This document shows positions 1-4,996 of a stretch of 5,484 nucleotides of DNA, one piece after another. The DNA lies in contig DIDP01000004.1 in the NCBI GenBank assembly GCA_002418205.1, positions 1 to 5,484 of the forward strand, written 5' to 3'. The notes under the pieces were generated by a model, which was given only the letters and a program-made list of their open reading frames with translations, was not told where the DNA came from and did no database searches. Each line of letters starts with the position of its first letter. Within the stretch, counting starts at the first letter, position 1. The DNA is from Anaerolineales bacterium UBA5797. GTDB lineage: Bacteria; Chloroflexota; Anaerolineae; Anaerolineales; Villigracilaceae. The position numbers and the translations under genes are program-made.

Positions 1-88
1 CAGCGATGCACTGTCGGCTCGCAGGTAGGGGTGTCATTGGGAACCTTTTGGCGTTCAGCGGCATCTATTGCATGCTTTACAACGAAAT

Positions 89-93
89 GGAGG
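89..93 (+). promoter_or_regulatory. Shine-Dalgarno site that sets the LysM gene start
   Basis: GGAGG ends 5 nt before the ATG at 99. It decides between this start and the upstream in-frame ATGs at 6, 72 and 87, which would put a non-signal-like extension ahead of the signal peptide. Confidence 0.8.
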
Positions 94-98
94 TTTCG

Positions 99-845
99 AT
101 GAACGCCAAAAAGTTTATTCAATTATTTGTTTTGATCGCTGTGCTGGTCTCAGTCTTTGCGGTCACTGGCCCGGCTTTTGCCGCGGGATGCGGCTCCAGC
201 GTGACTGTAGCGTCTGGCGATACCTTATACAAGATCGCCAATCGCTGTGGCACATCGGTCTCGGCTTTGCGACGGGCAAATCCTGAGCTTGGCACCGGAA
301 ACTTGATCTACCCGGGTCAGGTTTTGCAACTGCCGGGTACGATCCTGGGTTCCGATGGCGGTTATTTCATCTACATCGTTGACCGCGGCGACACCTTGAA
401 AGGACTCGCTGTCCGCTTCGATACCACTATCGAGAACCTGCTGGCAGGCAACCCCGATATCAAGAACGCCAATGTGATCTATGAAGGTCAGCGCCTGACC
501 GTATGGGTTTCCCAGACACCGCCGCCCCCATCGCCGCCTCCCGCCTCCGGACAGACCTACTACGTGAGGAAGGGTGATACCCTGCGGAACATTGCCTCCC
601 GTTTGAGCACAACCGTGGAAGCGATCCTCAAGCTCAACCCGCAGATCACCAACCCGAACCTGATCTACGTGGGGCAGGCGATCACGATCCCTGCGGATGT
701 GCCTTCCTACATCGTCCAGAAAGGCGACACGCTCAGGATCATCGCCAACAAATTCGGGACAACCGTCGAAAACCTGTTGGCGCTCAACCCGGACATCCGG
801 AACCCCAACCTGATTTTCGTTGGGCAGGTAATCAACGTCCGATAG
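99..845 (+). CDS. Exported protein with four LysM domains
   Basis: A 248-residue secreted protein that probably binds peptidoglycan or another N-acetylglucosamine polymer; no catalytic domain is visible. Residues 1-28 form a signal peptide: a short basic start (NAKK), a hydrophobic core, and an AFA|A signal peptidase I site. Cys31 follows closely, but the lipobox-like AAGC is poor, so a lipoprotein is less likely. LysM repeats lie at about 34-79, 90-137, 153-198 and 203-248. Each has a GDTL motif and an N-P-x-I/L segment, or a close variant, before an I-Y/F-x-G-Q segment. A proline-rich linker (about 138-151) separates the two pairs. Cys31 and Cys50 could form a disulfide in repeat 1. The ATG at 99 is preferred over the upstream in-frame ATG at 6 because GGAGG lies 5 nt before it and the signal peptide then begins correctly. 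I found no convincing promoter in the first 98 bases. A strong terminator follows. Confidence 0.9.
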   Translation: MNAKKFIQLFVLIAVLVSVFAVTGPAFAAGCGSSVTVASGDTLYKIANRCGTSVSALRRANPELGTGNLIYPGQVLQLPGTILGSDGGYFIYIVDRGDTLKGLAVRFDTTIENLLAGNPDIKNANVIYEGQRLTVWVSQTPPPPSPPPASGQTYYVRKGDTLRNIASRLSTTVEAILKLNPQITNPNLIYVGQAITIPADVPSYIVQKGDTLRIIANKFGTTVENLLALNPDIRNPNLIFVGQVINVR

Positions 846-870
846 TTGCCTGAAACGGATAGGATCAACC

Positions 871-908
871 GACACGGTGCATACTCTGTGTGCGCCGTGT
901 CTTTTTTT
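871..908 (+). terminator. Rho-independent terminator after the LysM gene
   Basis: Bases 871-883 pair with 889-901 to give a 13-bp stem, including two G-T wobbles (878-894 and 882-890), closed by a 5-nt loop. The outer seven pairs (GACACGG/CCGTGTC) are perfect. Seven T residues (902-908) follow directly. It lies 25 nt after the LysM stop codon and just before the next gene's promoter, so it insulates the two transcription units. Confidence 0.92.
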
Positions 909-926
909 GTTTTCCACAATCCCATT

Positions 927-940
927 TATAATTTGCCGCA
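927..940 (+). promoter_or_regulatory. Promoter with perfect -10 box; probable leaderless start
   Basis: TATAAT at 927-932 matches the bacterial -10 consensus exactly and ends 7 nt before the ATG at 940. Transcription normally starts about 7 nt past the -10 box, so the mRNA would begin at or next to the A of the start codon. No Shine-Dalgarno sequence fits in this gap. There is no good -35 hexamer at 17 nt; that stretch is the T-rich tail of the terminator. The same geometry recurs before the gene at 4996. The transcription start itself is inferred. Confidence 0.65.
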
Positions 941-1194
941 TGAACATCCCCGATGTCATTATCTCGGAAATGGAACTGCGCCGCAACAACGGCGACCGTG
1001 GTTCCCGCAAGTATGTTGCCCATCATGGCATCGTCTATGACGTGACCGATTGCCCCAAATGGCGGCTGGATATGCACGAAAGCCTCCACTTCCCCGGGCA
1101 GGACCTCACTAGCGAACTGCCCGACGCGCCGCACGAAGAAGACGTGTTCACGAGGCCGTGCGTGAAAGTCATCGGCAAACTTCAAATTGCATAG
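940..1194 (+). CDS. Small cytochrome b5-like heme-binding protein
   Basis: An 84-residue cytoplasmic protein with no signal peptide or membrane segment. It matches the short prokaryotic cytochrome b5-like family (predicted heme/steroid-binding proteins, as I recall COG4892). Supporting motifs are KYVAHHGIVYDVTD (24-37), a Trp at 41, the MH-x3-HFPGQDLT block (45-57) and APHEED (63-68), ending in a VIGKL segment. By comparison with cytochrome b5, likely heme ligands are His46 or His50 plus His65; this assignment is inferred. The domain fills the protein, as usual for the family, so its redox or ligand-binding partner is unknown. The ATG at 940 is chosen because it fits the family's start and lies 7 nt after a perfect -10 box; an in-frame ATG at 877 lies inside the terminator stem. 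The stop is 7 nt before the alpha-glucosidase ATG, so the two genes are probably cotranscribed. Confidence 0.85.
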   Translation: MNIPDVIISEMELRRNNGDRGSRKYVAHHGIVYDVTDCPKWRLDMHESLHFPGQDLTSELPDAPHEEDVFTRPCVKVIGKLQIA

Positions 1195-1201
1195 AGGCAG
1201 A

Positions 1202-2950
1202 ATGTCCAAACTCAAGTGGTGGCAGACCGCAGTCTTTTACCAGATCTACCCGCGTTCGTTTGCTGACGGCAACGGCGATGGCATCGGTGATTTCAAAGGC
1301 ATGATCGAAAAACTGGATTACCTGCAGGAACTTGGCATCGATGCCATCTGGCTCTCGCCCCATTTCCCCTCCCCGAACTGGGACTGCGGCTATGACATAT
1401 CGGATTACTGCAACGTCGCGCCGGAATATGGAACGCTCGATGACTTTAACCTCTTCCTCGCCGAGTCGCACAAGCGGAATATCCGCGTCATCCTGGACCT
1501 CGTGTTGAATCACACCTCCGATGAACATCCCTGGTTCCTCGAGTCAAAATCCGGCCGCGACAATCCCAAAGCCAATTGGTACGTCTGGATGGATACACCG
1601 CCCAACAACTGGCAGTCCTGTTTCGATGGCGATGCCTGGACCTACGTCCCCGAGCGCGATCAATATTATTATCACTACTTCATGAAGCAGCAACCCGATC
1701 TCAACTGGCGCAATCCTGAGGTCAAACAAGCCATGTGGGAGGCGGTCCGTTTCTGGCTTGGTCTCGGTGTGGACGGTTATCGCCTCGATGCCATCGGCAC
1801 AATTTTCGAAGACCCAAACCTTACCCCGCATAATGTCCCGATGAATCTGGCTGAACTGCGCCGGTTCTCGGAAATTGCCAGAACATCGAAGGAGTTCAAG
1901 CTAAGAGATCGATACTGGCATGACATGTTCAAGCATCAATGGGGCGGACCCGGTCTGCACGACCTGATGAAGGAGCTGCGCGCCATCCTCGATGAATATG
2001 ATGGCGACCGCATGTTGGTCGGTGAAGATGACAACATCGACTATATGGGCAATGGGAACGATGAATTGCATCTTGTCTTCAACTTCCCCCTCATGCGGAT
2101 GGAACGCATCACGCCCAGCCGCATCCGGCGTAACCAAAAGGAGCGTTTGACCCGGCTAGAAACACTTCCGTTTAAAGGCTGGCAATGCAATACGCTCGGC
2201 AACCACGACTCGTCCCGCATCCATACCAGATATGGTGACAAACAGCACGACGCCGAGCTGGCGCGCCTCCATGCCGCGTTGGTGTTGACCCTCAAAGGGA
2301 CGCCGTTCCTTTACAACGGAGAAGAGATCGGCATGACCGATGCCATCATTACCGACCCGATCAAACTGCGCGATACGATGGCAACCTGGTATTACGATCG
2401 GCTGGTCAATGAACTTAAAGTGGATGCTGAAGAGGCTGCTCTGCGTGCTGCCGAGATGACCCGCGACAGGAACCGCACCCCCATGCAATGGTCGAACGGA
2501 CCGAACGGTGGGTTCTCACCCGCCGGTGTGGAGACCTGGCTCCCTGTGAACACAAATTACAGGAAGGGGATTAATGTAAGGGACCAGCAACGTCTCCCCA
2601 ACTCCCTGTTGAATTATTACAAACATCTGTTACGCGTCCGTAAACAGTCGCCCGCCCTCCTTGCGGGTGAATACATTCCCATTCACAACACCGCAAAGGA
2701 TTATCTCGCCTTCCTGCGTTCCATTTGCCCAGAGTCAGGCGAGTTGCAGGCGAAGGACAGCGATCGATCGGTTCTGGTTGTGTTGAACTTTTCAGAAAGA
2801 CAACTTGAACTTGATTTCTCGCGCGTGAAAGAGATCAAGGGACGGAATCTGCAGGTTCTGTTTTCCAGTGCCGAGCGCCTGCTGACGACCAAATCTCCGC
2901 GCGGATTGATCATCAGTCCGTTCGAGGTGTTCATCGCAGAAGTGAGATAA
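1202..2950 (+). CDS. GH13 alpha-glucosidase (oligo-1,6-glucosidase-like family)
   Basis: A 582-residue cytoplasmic glycoside hydrolase that should release glucose from the non-reducing ends of short alpha-glucans or maltose-type sugars. The start (KWWQTAVFYQIYPRSF) is typical of the family. A Ca-binding-type loop DGNGDGIGD lies at 22-30. Conserved GH13 regions are complete: DLVLNH (99-104), QPDLN (164-168, the mark of the oligo-1,6-glucosidase subfamily), DGYRLDA (191-197) with nucleophile Asp196, VGE with acid/base Glu275, and NHD with Asp336. RDRNRTPMQW (421-430) is another family signature. A beta-rich C-terminal domain follows from about 490. Length is normal for the family. Ala197 after the nucleophile, where alpha-1,6-specific enzymes have Val, suggests preference for alpha-1,4 bonds. 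The ATG at 1202 follows AGAGG by 4 nt; an in-frame ATG at 1187 overlaps the previous gene. No sugar transporter or regulator is visible nearby. Trehalose- or sucrose-active relatives cannot be fully excluded. Confidence 0.93.
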   Translation: MSKLKWWQTAVFYQIYPRSFADGNGDGIGDFKGMIEKLDYLQELGIDAIWLSPHFPSPNWDCGYDISDYCNVAPEYGTLDDFNLFLAESHKRNIRVILDLVLNHTSDEHPWFLESKSGRDNPKANWYVWMDTPPNNWQSCFDGDAWTYVPERDQYYYHYFMKQQPDLNWRNPEVKQAMWEAVRFWLGLGVDGYRLDAIGTIFEDPNLTPHNVPMNLAELRRFSEIARTSKEFKLRDRYWHDMFKHQWGGPGLHDLMKELRAILDEYDGDRMLVGEDDNIDYMGNGNDELHLVFNFPLMRMERITPSRIRRNQKERLTRLETLPFKGWQCNTLGNHDSSRIHTRYGDKQHDAELARLHAALVLTLKGTPFLYNGEEIGMTDAIITDPIKLRDTMATWYYDRLVNELKVDAEEAALRAAEMTRDRNRTPMQWSNGPNGGFSPAGVETWLPVNTNYRKGINVRDQQRLPNSLLNYYKHLLRVRKQSPALLAGEYIPIHNTAKDYLAFLRSICPESGELQAKDSDRSVLVVLNFSERQLELDFSRVKEIKGRNLQVLFSSAERLLTTKSPRGLIISPFEVFIAEVR

Positions 2951-3014
2951 CATCCCGCGCCGAGCAGAACTGGGATGATGTATCGTCCGAATGCGATCGA
3001 CGCGCCAGTATCCA

Positions 3015-3233
3015 ATGACAACAAAAATCAAACCCGGTTCCAAACAATTCGTCACCCTGTGCGGCCGCATCTTCCGCGATACCGATCCCGCTTACTACCC
3101 GCGCGTCCAATATCGCGGCAGGACGATCCTGCTCTGTACGGAAGCCTGCCTCGGCGCGTTCCTGGCTGACCCTGACATCTTTTACAAGGTACATCGCAAC
3201 TCGGAGAAAGATAAAGATGTGGAACCCCGGTGA
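3015..3233 (+). CDS. Small YHS/TRASH-like metal-binding protein
   Basis: A 72-residue protein made almost entirely of a YHS/TRASH-like domain, a small fold that usually holds a metal ion through cysteines. Visible signs are Cys16-Gly17 near the start, YRG at 33-35 before a hydrophobic strand, the C-x3-C pair Cys41/Cys45 (CTEAC), then a Phe and ADPDIFYKVH, which fits the F-x-x-x-P-x-x-Y end of YHS domains. The spacing is C-x24-C-x3-C. There is no signal peptide, so a cytoplasmic metal sensor, chaperone or small accessory role is possible; the actual metal and partner are unknown. The start is uncertain: an in-frame ATG at 2991 would add eight residues (MRSTRQYP), and neither start has a clear Shine-Dalgarno site. 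The 3' end overlaps the DUF402 gene by 17 nt, implying translational coupling. Confidence 0.75.
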   Translation: MTTKIKPGSKQFVTLCGRIFRDTDPAYYPRVQYRGRTILLCTEACLGAFLADPDIFYKVHRNSEKDKDVEPR

Positions 3234-3837
3234 TGTGATTGCATGGAGAGGGATTTACGACGATCATGTCTGGCACGTCCAGCCGACGATCGTGGTCAGG
3301 GATACTCCTGAAGAACTTGTATTAACGCTTCTTCCTGGCACGGAATGCATTGCCGATGAAAATTATCCGAAGGGCAAGCAGAATGGCAGACGTCGTTGGG
3401 AATTCAAAAATTACGATTGGACTCTGGCAAAATACACCTGGCGCACGAATCGTCTGTTGCTCCTCCTTGAACCGGGTAAGTATTATTCGACGATCCTCTT
3501 CTGGAATGATGCAAGCAGCGAGTTTTTATACCACTACATCAATTTCCAACTGCCGTTCACGCGCAGCCATTGCGGAATCGACACCCTGGATCTGGATCTC
3601 GACCTCGTCATCGATCCGGATCTCAGCATCGAGTGGAAGGATGTGGATGATTATCAAAGGGCAATCGAGCACGGAGTTATTTTCCCCGAATGGATGGGAA
3701 ATATCGAAGCCGCAAAAGAGGAAGTTCTTGAAAGGCTTGCCATGAGGCAATACCCCTTCGACGGCTCCTGGCTGGACTGGAAGCCTGATCCCGATTGGTC
3801 CCCGCCCACGCTTCCGAAAGATTGGGATAAGATATGA
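3217..3837 (+). CDS. DUF402 family protein (nucleotide phosphatase or FomD-like)
   Basis: A 206-residue cytoplasmic protein of the DUF402 family. Characterised relatives are the staphylococcal nucleoside tri-/diphosphatase Ntdp and FomD of fosfomycin biosynthesis, which hydrolyses CMP-linked phosphonates; both use metal ions held by acidic residues. The family core is clear: a YYSTILFWN strand (89-97), YINFQLPF (107-114), and the acidic block TLDLDLDLVIDPD (123-135), followed by SIEWKDVDDY (137-146) and an AIEHGVI helix start (149-155). Asp125, Asp127, Asp129, Asp142 and Asp145, with Asn109, are the likely metal ligands by family analogy. The N-terminal 80 residues are beta-rich and Trp-rich, as in relatives. 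GGAG at 3203-3206 precedes the ATG by 10 nt, and the start lies inside the YHS gene. The substrate cannot be told from sequence; no phosphonate biosynthesis genes are nearby, so a general nucleotide phosphatase is the safer reading. Confidence 0.82.
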   Translation: MWNPGDVIAWRGIYDDHVWHVQPTIVVRDTPEELVLTLLPGTECIADENYPKGKQNGRRRWEFKNYDWTLAKYTWRTNRLLLLLEPGKYYSTILFWNDASSEFLYHYINFQLPFTRSHCGIDTLDLDLDLVIDPDLSIEWKDVDDYQRAIEHGVIFPEWMGNIEAAKEEVLERLAMRQYPFDGSWLDWKPDPDWSPPTLPKDWDKI

Positions 3838-3842
3838 AAAAT

Positions 3843-3874
3843 CTGTCGTTGCATGAAAAACCCTGCAATGACAG
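3843..3874 (+). other. Intergenic hairpin between the DUF402 gene and fdhD
   Basis: Bases 3843-3853 pair with 3864-3874: an 11-bp stem with one G-T wobble (3848-3869) and a 10-nt loop. It starts 5 nt after the DUF402 stop and ends 26 nt before the fdhD ATG. There is no immediate T tract on the + strand; the nearest TTTT begins 8 nt after the stem. On the - strand the stem is followed by ATTTTT, but no - strand gene ends here. It could be a weak terminator, an mRNA 3'-end stabiliser or a processing site within an operon. Confidence 0.6.
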
Positions 3875-3891
3875 GTACAAGTTTTATCGTT

Positions 3892-3895
3892 GGAG
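3892..3895 (+). promoter_or_regulatory. Shine-Dalgarno site that sets the fdhD start
   Basis: GGAG followed by TGAGA places the ATG at 3901 at a 5-nt spacing. It supports this start over the in-frame ATGs at 3853 and 3868, both of which fall in the preceding hairpin. Confidence 0.75.
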
Positions 3896-3900
3896 TGAGA

Positions 3901-4677
3901 ATGATTACCCCTCAAAAAGAAATCCAGTATGAAAGATATGAGTTCAAAAAATGGGAGCATCACGATGCCGAGACCATCGTCGAGGCGCCTGTATCGTTGA
4001 CCGTTAATGGTCAGGTCTGGCTGACATTCATGTGCACGCCGGTCCATCTCGAAGCGATGGCGGTGGGCTTTCTCTTCAACGAAGGCATCATCGAGTCAAT
4101 GGAGGAGGTGGAGGATGTGCGCGTCTGCGAACATGGTGATAACGTGGATGTGTGGCTGAATCGAGCCGTGGAACAGCCTGCTTCGTGGAGAAGGACATCC
4201 GGTTGCACGGGCGGAGTCACCGCGGTGGACGCGTTGGCGCGGGTGGACGTTTCATTTAACGGCGACCAGCCCAAGTTCCCGCCTGAGGCGATTGGTCGGC
4301 TGGTCGAAATGCTTTTCGAGTCGCAGTCCCTGTACCGTGAGACGGGCGGAGTCCATACCTCTGCGCTGAGCGATGGCGAGAAGATCGTTTTATCAGCCGA
4401 GGATATCGGCCGCCATAATACGCTCGACAAGATCGCCGGGTTGTGCCTGATGAACAGGGTTTCGCTCAAGACCCGCATCCTGATCACTACAGGACGCATC
4501 AGTTCGGAGATGCTGCAGAAAGCCGCGCGCATGAACGCGCCGATCCTGATCTCGCGCACTTCGCCGAGTTCGCTTTCGATCGAAATGGCGGAGCGTTACG
4601 GCATCACGTTGATCGGGTATGCCAGGACACATCGTTTCAATGTGTACTCGAATCCCCAGCGGGTTGGTCTGGATTGA
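3901..4677 (+). CDS. fdhD: Formate dehydrogenase accessory sulfurtransferase FdhD
   Basis: A 258-residue cytoplasmic protein, normal length for FdhD. In E. coli FdhD takes sulfur from the cysteine desulfurase IscS and passes it to the molybdenum cofactor, giving active formate dehydrogenase. Motifs run in family order: the N-terminal TFMCTPVHLEAMAVGFLFNE (42-61), RRTSGCTGGV (97-106) with the candidate sulfur-carrying Cys102, TGGVHTSAL (148-156), EDIGRHNTLDKI (167-178), TTGRISSEM (196-204), SRTSPSSL (218-225), and a C-terminal GYAR segment. The E. coli-type CxxC loop is CxxG here, so only one loop cysteine remains. The ATG at 3901 is chosen for its good Shine-Dalgarno site; an in-frame ATG at 3853 would add 16 unfamily-like residues. 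No formate dehydrogenase or molybdopterin gene lies in the window, so its client enzyme is encoded elsewhere. It follows the DUF402 gene on the same strand and may share its transcript. Confidence 0.93.
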   Translation: MITPQKEIQYERYEFKKWEHHDAETIVEAPVSLTVNGQVWLTFMCTPVHLEAMAVGFLFNEGIIESMEEVEDVRVCEHGDNVDVWLNRAVEQPASWRRTSGCTGGVTAVDALARVDVSFNGDQPKFPPEAIGRLVEMLFESQSLYRETGGVHTSALSDGEKIVLSAEDIGRHNTLDKIAGLCLMNRVSLKTRILITTGRISSEMLQKAARMNAPILISRTSPSSLSIEMAERYGITLIGYARTHRFNVYSNPQRVGLD

Positions 4678-4995
4678 ACGTGGGGCAGGTATTTACAGAT
4701 GTGCAATGAATATGACAGACATCCTCCTAAATCATGAAGAACGCAACTTATCAGGATGAACCGGGAACGTCATAATAATGGTCAGACAGGGGCGGGACTG
4801 AACCAATGAAGCATGCAGCCGAGTCATCGCAGAATGTATCATCATTTCAATAGCGCCACAAATCGGTTGTTCACTACACGGTTCCGCTCCTGTTCTGTTT
4901 GGGGAATCCGAATGAGATGCCGATCATTGTCTCGATCAGGTTGATCTTTCATGACAATCTGAATAATTCGATGCCGATTTGGTAGAATCTCACGC
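4678..4995 (+). other. Intergenic region, 318 nt, no gene seen
   Basis: Stop codons are frequent in all + strand frames, and the longest self-contained start-to-stop stretch I noted is a 17-codon one at 4706-4759 without a good ribosome site. I see no tRNA-like cloverleaf and no hairpin with a T tract, so fdhD has no obvious intrinsic terminator. The 3' end holds the promoter and a direct repeat listed separately. The segment is long compared with the other gaps here and could carry regulatory sites or a small RNA, but nothing supports a specific call. Confidence 0.6.
4916..4978 (+). repeat. Direct repeat GATGCCGAT, two copies
   Basis: GATGCCGAT occurs at 4916-4924 and 4970-4978, 54 nt apart start to start (about five helical turns). 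With the flanking AAT the match is 12 of 14 bases (4911-4924 and 4965-4978). The second copy ends 4 nt before the TAGAAT -10 box, inside the promoter spacer. It could be a paired operator for the LysM lipoprotein gene; a chance repeat is also possible. Confidence 0.4.
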
Positions 4996-4996
4996 A
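4983..4996 (+). promoter_or_regulatory. Promoter -10 box; probable leaderless start of lipoprotein gene
   Basis: TAGAAT at 4983-4988 differs from the -10 consensus at one base and ends 7 nt before the ATG at 4996, exactly the geometry seen at 927-940. No Shine-Dalgarno sequence lies before this ATG. A weak -35 candidate, CTGAAT (4959-4964), sits 18 nt upstream. Transcription starting at the A of ATG is inferred from spacing. Confidence 0.55.

Noticed and set aside
28..31. Lipobox-like AAGC in the first LysM protein
   Set aside because: Ala at -3 is unfavourable and a good AFA|A signal peptidase I site overlaps it, so a secreted, non-lipidated product is more likely. Numbers are residues of the 99-845 protein.
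225..1010. Long - strand open frame (261 codons) opposite the LysM gene
   Set aside because: It spans the LysM coding region, the terminator and the start of the next gene, and its product has no recognisable domain. The + strand gene has a signal peptide, four clear domains and a ribosome site.
2951..2977. Inverted repeat CATCCC/GGGATG just after the alpha-glucosidase stop
   Set aside because: The stem is only 6 bp with a 15-nt loop and has no T tract, so it is too weak to call a terminator.
2981..2993. TATCGT just before the ATG at 2991 as a third leaderless promoter
   Set aside because: It is a poor -10 match and lies only 4 nt from the ATG, unlike the 7-nt spacing of the other two.
3526..4047. 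- strand open frame (173 codons) across the DUF402-fdhD junction
   Set aside because: It covers two recognised + strand genes and the hairpin between them, with no domain of its own.
4011..4559. - strand open frame (182 codons) opposite fdhD
   Set aside because: It is fully inside fdhD, whose motifs are unmistakable, and its Ser/Arg/Thr-rich product is typical of an antisense shadow.
4443..4709. + strand open frame (88 codons) overlapping the 3' end of fdhD
   Set aside because: It is out of frame inside conserved fdhD sequence and its product is low-complexity and His/Asp-rich, with no family resemblance.
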